In this document: positions 49,213 through 58,000 of the stretch, in pieces
Position numbering within the stretch: the stretch's first letter is position 1
How the letters are laid out: every line of letters begins with the position of its first letter
NCBI RefSeq assembly: GCF_002234405.1
Contig: NZ_NMQT01000035.1
Location: forward strand, 1 to 64,000
Length of the DNA: 64,000 nt
Direction: 5' to 3'
Source of the DNA: Amycolatopsis thailandensis
GTDB lineage: Bacteria > Actinomycetota > Actinomycetes > Mycobacteriales > Pseudonocardiaceae
Made by a program: the position numbers and the translations under genes
The notes under the pieces: generated by a model
Databases searched by the model: none
What the model saw: the letters and a program-made list of their open reading frames with translations, nothing else
Told to the model about the DNA's origin: nothing

Positions 49213-51969
49213 TCACACCCCGGTGAGCACCTCCTCCAGTGCGGCGCCGGTGTCCGGATATCGCTCCAGCAGCGCCAATCCGGTCGGTGTGGCACTCCCC
49301 CACGGTTCGTCGCAGCCCAGCAGGCCGGCCACGGCGTCACAAGCCGCCGGATGCGCCGCCAGCAACGCCAAGCCGCCGCCCCCGGCCTTCCTGGTCACCG
49401 CGAGCGGTTCCGGCTGGGCCTTCCAGGGCGGAACCCATTCGTCGAGCGCAGCGAGCCGTCCGGGGAAGATCCGCCCGGCTTCACGCACGATCAGCGGCAC
49501 CAGCTCGGCGCCCCTCGACCGGAGCGTGGTGATCAACGTCGGCAGCCAGGGCAGCAGCAGCCTGTCCGGGAGCTCGGCGAAGGCGTTCGACATCGCCTCG
49601 ACGACGAAGTCGGCCAGCCCCGGCGCGGGTTCCAGCGCGTGGACGAACCCGCTGAGGTAGCGCGGATAAGCGGGCAGCACCATCGGATTGGCCAAGAGCT
49701 CGGCGCACCGCTCACGCAGCTCCGCACGCGAGAGGGTTCCGAGCTGGACCTGTGCCGCCCACAGCAGCGCCACCTTCGACGGCTCCTGTGGATGCGATCC
49801 GGCGATTGACAACTCCAGCTGGGTCCGGTCGCAGCCCAGTGACAGGGCCAGCGCCTCCATGCTGAACAGGAAGCCGAGCATCGCGGCGACCTGTTCGACA
49901 CCGGCCTCCTCGTCGGCGAACGCCGCCGGAAGCAGGGTGCAGTAGTGCGCGTACCCCGTCCTGACGAAGTCCTCGATCCACTTCGGCAGCACCGGCTCGC
50001 TGGTCCGGTAGTGCGCCAGCAGCCTCCGCACCCGCCGCAGCACTTCCGGCGCGCCGTCGACGGTGCGTTCGGTGGCCAGCACCTCCAGGGCACGCGTGCC
50101 CAGCTCCCCCGCCAGCCGGGCGCTGCGCAGGTAGAGCGTCGCGTCCTCGACTGCGCCGAGCACCTTCGCCGCGGTGGCCTGCGGGTGATAGGCGGCGCGC
50201 CGAAGCCGTTGTTCCAGCACCTGTTCGATGCTGACGCCCTCGTAACCCAGCTCGATCAGGGCTCGCTGATGGGTGCCCAGCGCCAGATCCCACGACTCCT
50301 GGATCGGCCGTTCACCGAGCCGCCGCTCCCCCATGATCGGCCGTGCCGCGCCGTGCGGCATCAGATACCTCAGCATCCACAGCAGGTCGGAGCACGGCTC
50401 CAGCTCCGGCCGCGAGGCGATGTCGAGCAGGGCCCGCTGCACACCGCGTTGCTGCAGCTTGAGGTTCAGCGGCTCCAGCCTGTCGTGCACGTCGCGCGCC
50501 AGCGGTGGCAACGCGTCGTAGCCGACCTGGCCGATCCGGTCGCCGCCCATCATGATCTCTACGAGTCGGCGCACGTCGCGCCTGCCGGGCACGACGTCCT
50601 TCTCGATGCAGGTGACCGCCGCGTCCTGGAAGTCGTACGGCGTCGGCTTGGCCCTGTCCCGCAGGCCCGCCAGCAGGATCGAGGTCTCGAACACCGCGAT
50701 GGCGTCGGCCGTCGAAGACAGGTAGCCGTTACGGCGGGCTGCCCGCACGATCTCGACCGACCAGCCCAGCAACTCGGCCTCGTCCAGCTTGTCGAGGACC
50801 GGAGACCGTTGCAGGAAGCCCGAAAGCTGATCCGATGCGACGGGATCCGTCGTGGGCGCGGGCAGCTCCGCGGCCTTCTTCCGCTTCGGCCCGCCCACCT
50901 GTCCTTCCAGCTGGAACTGCTTCACCTTGGTGCGCTTGAGGTTCTTCGCCCATTCGGTCGCGGCGATCGACACCGATCCCCCGGCGAGACCGAACTGAGC
51001 TTCGATCGACGCGTGACTCGACGGGATCAGCCCGTACTGCCAGGTGCTCCCGCTGCGCGGGCTGATCACGAACCCGTCCGTCCCCTCGACACCGAACTCC
51101 GCGACCCGGCTGGCCGCGTGGAAGGCGCCGCAGATGTAGAGGCAGTCCGCCGGATCCGCGCCCGACGCGGCGAGATGCTCGCGCATGCGGGTCCACATGT
51201 AGCGCTCGCGGTCTTCGTCCACCCGCACGCGGCGGGTGTCCCCGGGCGCGAGCCGGCGGAACAGGCTGCCGATGAGGAACATGACCTGGCGGTAGGTGTC
51301 GTGGTCGCTGTCGCCGAGCGGCAGCTCGACGTACTGGTGCCACCACTCCGACCAGTGCCGCACCCGCCCGTGCCGCAGCAGGTGTTCCTCGAGTTCGGCG
51401 AATCGGGGCCGCAGGTCGCCGATCTCCACACCCACCGCGTCGCCGTGCAGCGCGGCCTCCTCTTCCGCGGGCGGCGCGTCCGGATCGGGCGACGGCTCAC
51501 GCTCGTCCCATTGGAAGACGTGATCCGCCGACCGGTCGACGAGGACGAGTTCGACGCCCGGGGTGTCGAGGGCGTACGCGATCGCCTGGTACTCCGCCGA
51601 AGCCTCGGTGATCGGCGCGACCACCGACAGCGGTGCCCACTCGGCGGGGAATCCCTTCACGTCGGTCGCGAAGGCCTGAACCGCCACGGGAAGGCGGCAG
51701 TTGCGCAGCTCGGTCAGCAGCGGTGCCATGTCCTCGCACAGTTCGAGGTACACCACCTTCGGCTGCTTCTCCCGCAGCCGCCGCGCCATCGCCACGGCCG
51801 AAGCCGGGGAATGGTGGCAGACCGGGAAGATCTCCAAGGGCTCCCGTACCGCGCGGTCGACGTCGTCGACGAGCCCGAGCAGGATGCCCTCCAGAGCGCC
51901 GGGCCCGTCGGCGAAGGCGGCCGCGGCCTCCTGCAACTGGCCGCGTAACGCCTCGAAGGCGCCGCTCAC
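49213..51969 (-). CDS. DUF5682-family protein, last gene of MoxR-VWA cassette
   Basis: This 918-residue protein begins with a domain (about 45-150) carrying IFPVCHHSPASAVAMAR and KVVYLELCEDMAPLL, a pattern reminiscent of the TraB/EreA-like fold. Long helical regions follow, with no recognised catalytic motif and no membrane segment. DUF5682 genes are regularly found beside MoxR and VWA genes. Its start overlaps the MoxR stop by 4 nt (ATGA), so its product is made in step with the ATPase. It may be a substrate or effector of the chaperone-like ATPase. Confidence 0.82.
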   Translation of the reverse strand: MSGAFEALRGQLQEAAAAFADGPGALEGILLGLVDDVDRAVREPLEIFPVCHHSPASAVAMARRLREKQPKVVYLELCEDMAPLLTELRNCRLPVAVQAFATDVKGFPAEWAPLSVVAPITEASAEYQAIAYALDTPGVELVLVDRSADHVFQWDEREPSPDPDAPPAEEEAALHGDAVGVEIGDLRPRFAELEEHLLRHGRVRHWSEWWHQYVELPLGDSDHDTYRQVMFLIGSLFRRLAPGDTRRVRVDEDRERYMWTRMREHLAASGADPADCLYICGAFHAASRVAEFGVEGTDGFVISPRSGSTWQYGLIPSSHASIEAQFGLAGGSVSIAATEWAKNLKRTKVKQFQLEGQVGGPKRKKAAELPAPTTDPVASDQLSGFLQRSPVLDKLDEAELLGWSVEIVRAARRNGYLSSTADAIAVFETSILLAGLRDRAKPTPYDFQDAAVTCIEKDVVPGRRDVRRLVEIMMGGDRIGQVGYDALPPLARDVHDRLEPLNLKLQQRGVQRALLDIASRPELEPCSDLLWMLRYLMPHGAARPIMGERRLGERPIQESWDLALGTHQRALIELGYEGVSIEQVLEQRLRRAAYHPQATAAKVLGAVEDATLYLRSARLAGELGTRALEVLATERTVDGAPEVLRRVRRLLAHYRTSEPVLPKWIEDFVRTGYAHYCTLLPAAFADEEAGVEQVAAMLGFLFSMEALALSLGCDRTQLELSIAGSHPQEPSKVALLWAAQVQLGTLSRAELRERCAELLANPMVLPAYPRYLSGFVHALEPAPGLADFVVEAMSNAFAELPDRLLLPWLPTLITTLRSRGAELVPLIVREAGRIFPGRLAALDEWVPPWKAQPEPLAVTRKAGGGGLALLAAHPAACDAVAGLLGCDEPWGSATPTGLALLERYPDTGAALEEVLTGV

Positions 51970-53078
51970 GAGAGGGTGGCGATCGTGTCGCGGCCGCCGT
52001 CGAGGAACTCCGGCCAGTCCCCGCCCTCGTCCTTGCTGCGCGGCTCGACGACGCCGTGCAGGTACTTGTTGAGGATCGCCAGGTCCTCCGGCTCACGCCG
52101 GGCGAGCGAGCCGACGAGCGAGGACGCGAGCGTGCGGGCGGTCAGCGCGCGTTCCCCGAAGAAGTTGCTGTGCAGGACCGCGTCTTCGAGCACGCCGATC
52201 TGTTCGGCGGTGGACAGCGCGGACTCCAGCTTCTCGTCGTCGCTGCCCGCGGCCGCCGCCGCGGCGCGCAGATCGCCGAAGCTGCGCAGCAGCACGTCGA
52301 GCAGTGTCGGCGGCACGTCCAGCTCGATCTGGTGACGGCGCAGAAGCTCCTCGGTGCGGAAGCGGACGATCTCCGCCTCGCTCTTCTTGTTCGTCACCAC
52401 GGGGATGCGGACGAAGTTGAACCGGCGCTTGAGCGCGGAGGACAGATCGTTGACGCCGCGGTCACGGCTGTTGGCGGTGGCGATCACGGAGAAGCCCGGC
52501 TTGGCGAAGACGATGCCGTCGCTGTCCAGTTCCGGCACCGAGATGTACTTCTCGGAAAGGATCGAGATCAGCGCGTCCTGGACGTCGCTGGTGGACCGGG
52601 TCAGCTCCTCGAAGCGGCCGATCGAACCCGCCTCCATCGCCGTCATGATCGGCGACGGGATCATGGACTCGCGGGACTGCCCCTTGGCGATGACCATGGA
52701 GACGTTCCACGAGTACTTGATGTGGTCTTCTGTGGTGCCGGCGGTTCCCTGCACGACGAGCGTGGAGTTACGGGAGATCGCCGCGGCCAGCAGTTCGGCG
52801 AGCCAGCTCTTGCCGGTGCCGGGGTCGCCGATCAGCAGCAGGCCGCGGTCGGAGGCGAGCGTGACGATGGCTCGCTCGACGATGCTCCGGTCACCGAACC
52901 ACTTCTGCGAGATTTCGCGGTCGAGGCCGTCGGCTCGCTCGGAACCGAGGACGAACAGACGGATCATCTTCGGGGACAGCCGCCACGCGAACGGTTTGGG
53001 GCTGTCGTCGACGGACTCCAGCCAGTCCAGTTCTTCGGCGTACTTGAGTTCGGCGGGGGCGCGCAGGACGTCGGACAT
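51966..53078 (-). CDS. MoxR-type AAA+ ATPase
   Basis: This 370-residue AAA+ protein has Walker A GDPGTGKS at residues 84-91, a Walker B-like acidic region in GSIGRFEELTRS, sensor I in FSVIATANSRDRG and the Arg finger region LSSALKRRFNFV. MoxR proteins remodel or load metals into partners together with VWA proteins. The VWA gene directly upstream ends 20 nt before this start. ATG at 53078 is chosen because it has a purine-rich site upstream and the normal MoxR length. Confidence 0.92.
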   Translation of the reverse strand: MSDVLRAPAELKYAEELDWLESVDDSPKPFAWRLSPKMIRLFVLGSERADGLDREISQKWFGDRSIVERAIVTLASDRGLLLIGDPGTGKSWLAELLAAAISRNSTLVVQGTAGTTEDHIKYSWNVSMVIAKGQSRESMIPSPIMTAMEAGSIGRFEELTRSTSDVQDALISILSEKYISVPELDSDGIVFAKPGFSVIATANSRDRGVNDLSSALKRRFNFVRIPVVTNKKSEAEIVRFRTEELLRRHQIELDVPPTLLDVLLRSFGDLRAAAAAAGSDDEKLESALSTAEQIGVLEDAVLHSNFFGERALTARTLASSLVGSLARREPEDLAILNKYLHGVVEPRSKDEGGDWPEFLDGGRDTIATLS

Positions 53079-53098
53079 TTCGTGCCTTTCGGGGAGGT

Positions 53099-54469
53099 TC
53101 AGGAGGTGAGGAAAGTCTTGAGTTCGTGGACGAGCTTGGTGATGTGACCGGAGATCACCGGGGTGCCGAGGTCCTTGAAGCGCTCGCGGAACCACGGGTT
53201 GACGCTGCCCCGGCCGGCGCTGGTGACCGAGCCGACCGGGATGAATTTCGCCCCGGACCGGTGGATCGCGGCCATGCTTTCGAAGAGCTGCTCGACGCGG
53301 GTCTCGTAGAAGTCGGAGATCCACACCACCACGGTGTTCGTGGGTTCGGCGATCTTCGGCTGGGTCAGTCCCATCGCGACCATGCCGTCGTTGCCGCCAC
53401 CGAGATTGGTGCGCAGCAGGGTTTCGAACGGGTCGTGCACCCACGGGGTGAGGTCGAGCGCCTGGGTGTCGTAGGCGATCAGGTGGACGTCCACTTTGGG
53501 CAGTCCGGCGAAGATCGAGGCCAGTACGGCGCAGTTGACCATCGAGTCCACCATGGAACCGGACTGGTCGACGACCGCGATGAGCCGCTGTGGTGTGGTC
53601 TTCTTCGCGGTCTGCTTGTAGTAGAGCCTGTCGACGTAGAGCCTTTCCTCTTCCGGGCTCCAGTTGGTGAGGTTCTTCCAGATGGTGCGATCGAGGTCGA
53701 GGTTGCGGAAAACGCGCTTCGGCGGGACCGAGCGGTCCACCTTGCCCGTCGAGGCCTTCTCCACCTGGGTGCGCAGGACCTCCGCGATCTCGTCGACGTA
53801 GCGGCGGATCAGCGACTTGGCGTTGGCCAGCGCCACTCCGGACAGGTTGTCCTTGTCCCGCAACAACTGTTCGATGAGCGACATGCTCGGGCTCAGCTTC
53901 GCGGCGAGCGCGGGATCGGCGAGGACCTCGCGCAGATGCATCCGCTTGACGAGGTCCGCTTCGATACCGGCGAGGTCCGGCCCGATCGCCGGGAGCAGCG
54001 TGCTCAAGTCGGGAGTGCCGCCCCCACCGGTGCCGCCCAGACCGGTCGGTGCACCTCCCGGCCTGCCGCCGCGCAGCTCACCCGGACGGCACCCCAGCGC
54101 GCGCTCGAGCCAGCCCGCGTCGGCCTGCCAGCAGGACAGCTGCCCGGCCGTCACCGTGTGCGGTGCCGGGGCGAAGACGTTGAGCAGCACCTTCGACACC
54201 AGCGCCGCGCGCCGCACTTCGGCGGCCTTGTCCCGGCTGTCCTCGGTTTCGGGGACCATCAGCCCGTCGAACTCGGCGGCGAGCTCCGGATGCCGCTGGA
54301 CGACCGAGTCGACCGCGACGTTCGGATCCAGCAACGCCGACGGCAAGCCGATGTCCTCGACCACGGCCACACTCGCCGATTCGAGCGCGGCCTGCTCATC
54401 GCCGTCGAAGAGCCGGGCGAGCAGCCGCCAGTACAGGACCTGACGGCGGTTGTCCTCGGAGTCGGTCAT
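53099..54469 (-). CDS. VWA-domain protein partner of MoxR
   Basis: This 456-residue cytoplasmic protein has a helical N-terminal part with a Gly/Pro-rich linker (about 130-155) and a C-terminal VWA domain (about 295-456). The MIDAS motif DQSGSM is intact at residues 301-306, and the later Asp lies in VVWISDFYE. It should bind a divalent metal and a protein partner and act with the MoxR ATPase. ATG overlaps the previous stop (ATGA). Confidence 0.9.
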   Translation of the reverse strand: MTDSEDNRRQVLYWRLLARLFDGDEQAALESASVAVVEDIGLPSALLDPNVAVDSVVQRHPELAAEFDGLMVPETEDSRDKAAEVRRAALVSKVLLNVFAPAPHTVTAGQLSCWQADAGWLERALGCRPGELRGGRPGGAPTGLGGTGGGGTPDLSTLLPAIGPDLAGIEADLVKRMHLREVLADPALAAKLSPSMSLIEQLLRDKDNLSGVALANAKSLIRRYVDEIAEVLRTQVEKASTGKVDRSVPPKRVFRNLDLDRTIWKNLTNWSPEEERLYVDRLYYKQTAKKTTPQRLIAVVDQSGSMVDSMVNCAVLASIFAGLPKVDVHLIAYDTQALDLTPWVHDPFETLLRTNLGGGNDGMVAMGLTQPKIAEPTNTVVVWISDFYETRVEQLFESMAAIHRSGAKFIPVGSVTSAGRGSVNPWFRERFKDLGTPVISGHITKLVHELKTFLTS

Positions 54470-55845
54470 TTCCGCAACAACCTTCCGGCACGCTCGCGCA
54501 GCACGGCCGCGGCGTCGGTGGCCGCCTTCTCGGCTTTCACCCCGGCTTTGTCTTCCGTGCCTCCGGCCCAAGCGCCGGCGTGCACAGCCGTGGTCTTCTT
54601 GCGCACGGTGGTCTCCACCGCGAGCGGCTGAAGCCGGAACTCGCCGTCCCATCGGATCAGGCCGATGCACGCGCTGGAGGTCGCGATCGCCTTCGGGGTC
54701 AGCGGCCCGGCGACGGGGATGCGATCGACCTCGACGGAAAGCCGATTCCCGGCGAAGGTGAACGAGAGCGCCTCCTCGTCTCCCTCGACGCCGTAGCCCT
54801 CGAGGAAGACGGGGACCGCGATGCGCACCGGGTGCCGGTCCAGTGGCGCGACCGCCGACGTGACGGCTTTCGGCAGCACGACACGCGCGGTGGAGAACGC
54901 GTCCGCGGGCTCACCGAGGCGGGCATGCTCGTCCTGCCAGAGAAGGTCGCCCTCGGCCGTGACCGGCATGTCGACGAGGTCCATCGAGCGACCTTCGCTG
55001 ACGGCCGCGAGCAGGGAAAGATGTGGGCGCAGCAACTGCCAGATGCCGGCGCCGATGATCGTGTCCGGTTTGGGCACCGTCACGCTCGCACGCACGAGCC
55101 GCGGCGCGGTGCCGTCTTCGGGTTCGAGCACGGCGTGGACCTGGGCCTGCGCCGCCGTCGCGTGTTCGAGCAGATCGACGCCCAGCGGCAACAGGCGCCC
55201 GGTGACGGTGCCCGTCGCCGGCGTCGCCGCCACGCCGGGCAGGGTCAGCAGCATCCCGCGCGACCACAGGTCGCCCCAGCGCCGGACGGGAACGCGCTCC
55301 AACGCCGCCCCCGGACAGGACGCCGCCAGTTCCGCCGCGAACCCGTCGAGCAGGACCGCCAACCGGCGCAAACCCGGTTCCGCGAGTAACGCGGAGATCA
55401 CCGGAGCCGAAGCCGAAATCAGGTCGTGGTCGATGCCCTGCCAGCCGGCCCGGGCCAGATCGGACAGCCAGGATCGGGCGGCGGCCAGCAGATTCGGCGT
55501 TTCCGTCTCGGAAGGCTGTCGGTCGGCCTCCTCGTCGGATGGCCGCCCGGTCGCCTCGCCGATACGCGCGAGGACCGCGTCATGCACGGAGCCGCACACC
55601 GCGGCCCTCGCCGCGGCAAGGGAAACGAAGTGCTCCTCCCCCGCCGCCCCGGCCGCGGTCTTCTCGGCCGCCTCGGCGACCCTGGCCGCCAGCGGCGACC
55701 CCGCGACGGCATCGGCCAGCTCGGTGAGACCGGCGATCTTCTGTGGACGAAGCAGTCCGGCGACAAGCACGTCGTCGAACGCGTCGACAGCCGCCAACGC
55801 CTCGTCGAGGCCGGCGATCGGGTCGGTGAGCAGATCGGTGCGCAT
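54466..55845 (-). CDS. Unknown protein in the MoxR-VWA cassette
   Basis: This 459-residue acidic, Ala-rich protein has no recognised motif, signal or membrane segment. A beta-rich C-terminal half (LSFTFAGNRLSVEVDRIPVA) ends with a short Lys/Glu helical tail. It overlaps the SWIM gene and the VWA gene by single start/stop overlaps, so it is a fixed member of the cassette. It may be an adaptor between the SWIM protein and the VWA-MoxR pair, but that is a guess. Confidence 0.8.
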   Translation of the reverse strand: MRTDLLTDPIAGLDEALAAVDAFDDVLVAGLLRPQKIAGLTELADAVAGSPLAARVAEAAEKTAAGAAGEEHFVSLAAARAAVCGSVHDAVLARIGEATGRPSDEEADRQPSETETPNLLAAARSWLSDLARAGWQGIDHDLISASAPVISALLAEPGLRRLAVLLDGFAAELAASCPGAALERVPVRRWGDLWSRGMLLTLPGVAATPATGTVTGRLLPLGVDLLEHATAAQAQVHAVLEPEDGTAPRLVRASVTVPKPDTIIGAGIWQLLRPHLSLLAAVSEGRSMDLVDMPVTAEGDLLWQDEHARLGEPADAFSTARVVLPKAVTSAVAPLDRHPVRIAVPVFLEGYGVEGDEEALSFTFAGNRLSVEVDRIPVAGPLTPKAIATSSACIGLIRWDGEFRLQPLAVETTVRKKTTAVHAGAWAGGTEDKAGVKAEKAATDAAAVLRERAGRLLRK

Positions 55846-56342
55846 CACACCACCGCCCTGGTCGGCGGGAACCACTGAAGTTCCGGCACCGGCGCCGTCG
55901 ACGCCGCGAACTCCAGATATGCCAAGTGCCGCAAGAACTGGCTGAACACGGACGCGGCCGCGGTGTTGTCGCCCTGCGACGGTCGCGTCGCGCTCATGGT
56001 CTGCGAAATGGCCTGCGCGGTCGGCTCCGGAACGTCGACGCGCAAGTATCGCGCGACGCGCTCGGCGCCGTACTGAAGGGTGGATTCGTTGAGCAGAGCG
56101 AGGATGTGGTTGCAGAACATGCCCCGCGCGCCACCGCAAGGCCGATTGTTGTTGGTACTACAGGCGAACTCGTACGTACTCGCCGCGACCGACGAGACGT
56201 ACACGCGCCCGATGTCCGATCCGCTGGACACCACGCCCTGCACCCGTCCGTCGGCCAGTTCGACGAACGGAACCTTCGCGAGCTTGCGCGGGCGGGCAGG
56301 TGACAACACCCGGGCCGTGCTCGCTCTTTCCCAGTCTGACAA
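55845..56342 (-). CDS. SWIM-like zinc-finger protein, first gene of the cassette
   Basis: This 165-residue protein has a metal motif at about residues 59-78: YEFACSTNNN, RPCGG and MFCNHILALL, a SWIM-type Cys/His arrangement. A TTG start at 56342 is preferred: AAGGAG lies 8 nt before it and it yields LSDWERA, close to the N-terminus of related SWIM proteins. A GTG at 56402 would add 20 residues. Its stop overlaps the next start. It probably provides nucleic-acid or partner recognition for the cassette. Confidence 0.78.
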   Translation of the reverse strand: MSDWERASTARVLSPARPRKLAKVPFVELADGRVQGVVSSGSDIGRVYVSSVAASTYEFACSTNNNRPCGGARGMFCNHILALLNESTLQYGAERVARYLRVDVPEPTAQAISQTMSATRPSQGDNTAAASVFSQFLRHLAYLEFAASTAPVPELQWFPPTRAVV

Positions 56343-56414
56343 CGCATCTTCTCCTTGCGGGGGTGCCTCGGTGGGGACTGGGAAGAACCTAGCGGGAGGC
56401 ACCGACAGTTTTGA

Positions 56415-57059
56415 TCACATCCGAAGTTTTGCGAGCTGAGTCGCCAGATCCGCGAGGTCTTCCGCGTAGAAGTCGAACCGATCCGTCTCCGATGGAGGGT
56501 CCCCGACGGGCCTGGCGACGTATGCGGTGCGCAGGCCGACGCTCTGCGCGCCCCTCAGGTCCCACGCGTGGGCCGCGACCATCAGCAGCCGCTCCGGCTG
56601 CGTGCCCGACACCGTGACGGCCAGCTCGTAGACAGCCGGGTCCGGCTTGTAGCTCTGCGCCTCCTCGGCGGAGAGCGCCTGGTGCCAGCGGAGGCCGGCG
56701 TAGGCGTTCATCCGGAGCAGGGTCGTCCGACTGGCGTTGGAGAGGCCGATCAGCGGGTAGTGCTCGGCCAGCTTGTTGAGCCCGTCGACAGTGTCGGGCC
56801 AGGGTGGCATCCTGCGGCCCGCTGTCGCGAGCGCTTCCGTTTGAGCCGCTTCACGGTCCAGCACGTCACTCGGGGCGTATGGCCTCTCCCCGTCGACGAT
56901 GCGCTGTTGCTCGGTTGCGACGTGGTCGAGCCACTGCCTGGCCAGCTCATCCACGTCGGCGTCCGGCGCGGTTTGACGGATGGCCGCGCGGATCCCGGCC
57001 GGTTCGTCGACGAGCGTGCCGAGTATGTCGAACACCAAGGCGTCGATCTGCACGAGCAA
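56415..57059 (-). CDS. Haloacid dehalogenase-like (type II) hydrolase
   Basis: This 214-residue HAD-superfamily protein has motif I FDILGTLVD with the nucleophile Asp, motif II LSNAS, the Lys in SYKPDPAVYE and motif III AAHAWDLRGAQ. The last two are characteristic of 2-haloacid dehalogenases of type II. Dehalogenation or phosphatase activity cannot be distinguished here. It is divergent from the CGNR gene. Confidence 0.88.
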   Translation of the reverse strand: MLVQIDALVFDILGTLVDEPAGIRAAIRQTAPDADVDELARQWLDHVATEQQRIVDGERPYAPSDVLDREAAQTEALATAGRRMPPWPDTVDGLNKLAEHYPLIGLSNASRTTLLRMNAYAGLRWHQALSAEEAQSYKPDPAVYELAVTVSGTQPERLLMVAAHAWDLRGAQSVGLRTAYVARPVGDPPSETDRFDFYAEDLADLATQLAKLRM

Positions 57060-57081
57060 CCTCCCAGTAAGGGTTAAAGTG

Positions 57082-57093
57082 GCGGTTAACCGC
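57082..57093. promoter_or_regulatory. Perfect palindrome in the HAD/CGNR divergent promoter
   Basis: GCGGTTAACCGC is a 12-bp perfect palindrome midway between the two start codons, with a related GGGTTAAAG half-copy at 57071. It is a candidate site for the CGNR regulator. Confidence 0.5.
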
Positions 57094-57117
57094 GAACGTA
57101 CGAGAGGTTGGTAAGGG

Positions 57118-57741
57118 ATGCAAGTAGCTTTAGACGATTACGTCTGGGCGGCCGGTGTTGCTACCGACCTGGTCAACACCGCTCCCGAGGTCTGGCACGG
57201 CGAAGACCACCTGCCTGACCTGGCCGCTCTCGCCGCCTTCGCGGACCTTCACTCGATACCCACGCCCGCCCAGGCCAGCGATCTGCGCGCCGTTCACCGA
57301 CTGCGCACCACCGTGCGGGACCTGATCGACCACCCTGACCGGGAGCACCTCGTCACCGGAGCTTCCGCCCTCACGTCGCCCGCCGGTCACGTCACCCTCC
57401 TGACCGACAGCGCGCGGTGGGCGGTTTCCCTTCAACCTGCCGCGACGGTGGCGGACGCCCTGTCCCTGATCTGCGGCGTCGGCATCCTTGGCGCAGTCCA
57501 GACTCTCGGCGCCGAACGGTTCCGCGCGTGTGGCGCACCCACCTGCCGGGGCGCGTTCATCGACACCACGAGACCTGGACGGCGTCGCTACTGCATGCCA
57601 GGCCTGTGCGGGAACCGCGTCAACGTCGCCAACCACCGGTCACGCCGAGCCTCGCTCCCTTCTCCACATACCAAAAGGCTTGACGTGCCACCTACCATCT
57701 ACAGCCCTCCGGTCAAACACCTCTCCACACCCTCTGATTAG
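57118..57741 (+). CDS. CGNR zinc-finger (ABATE-domain) regulator with altered C-terminus
   Basis: This 207-residue protein has an N-terminal ABATE-like helical domain (DYVWAAGVATDLVNTAP) and the CGNR zinc finger: FRACGAPTCRGAFIDTT, then YCMPGLCGNRVNVANH. Members are stress-response transcription factors. The last 30 or so residues (from about 178) have no family counterpart and fall where base composition drops. The native 3' end may therefore have been replaced by the insert carrying the Shedu gene. Confidence 0.85.
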   Translation: MQVALDDYVWAAGVATDLVNTAPEVWHGEDHLPDLAALAAFADLHSIPTPAQASDLRAVHRLRTTVRDLIDHPDREHLVTGASALTSPAGHVTLLTDSARWAVSLQPAATVADALSLICGVGILGAVQTLGAERFRACGAPTCRGAFIDTTRPGRRRYCMPGLCGNRVNVANHRSRRASLPSPHTKRLDVPPTIYSPPVKHLSTPSD

Positions 57742-57983
57742 CGAGCCTCCTGTAACAAATTACGCGATGCACTATTCGCCCGACGACAGGAGTCACGCGA
57801 ACGAATAATACCTAGCGAAACTGAACCATCATCGGCCACACGAGAATCTGAAAACTGGCCGACCGCCAAAGAATGCCGAAGGAGTACCGAAGATGCCATC
57901 CAACCGCCTACCATACGAAATGGTTTGCACACCTCGGAAGCCTTACCAGGAAACAGAGTCATGGCACCCCAGCAGGACCCGCG
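57742..57983. other. AT-rich spacer upstream of the Shedu gene
   Basis: Base composition is clearly lower in G+C than the flanking DNA and stays so to about 59340. It contains a possible -10 (TAATAC near 57807) and the small frame described next. No inverted terminal repeats or integrase remnants were seen. Confidence 0.55.
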
Positions 57984-58000
57984 ATGCGCATCAGATCTGA
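57893..58000 (+). CDS. Possible 35-residue small ORF overlapping the Shedu start
   Basis: ATG at 57893 has GGAG 8 nt upstream and encodes 35 residues beginning MPSNRLPYEM, ending 17 nt inside the Shedu gene in another frame. Its good binding site and overlap suggest translational coupling to the nuclease. No homology is recognised; it may be chance. Confidence 0.35.
   Translation: MPSNRLPYEMVCTPRKPYQETESWHPSRTRDAHQI

Noticed and set aside
49213-56342. Methanol-oxidation or CO-dehydrogenase maturation operon because of MoxR and VWA genes
   Set aside because: No methanol dehydrogenase, cox or other metalloenzyme structural genes are nearby, and DUF5682 with SWIM proteins points elsewhere.
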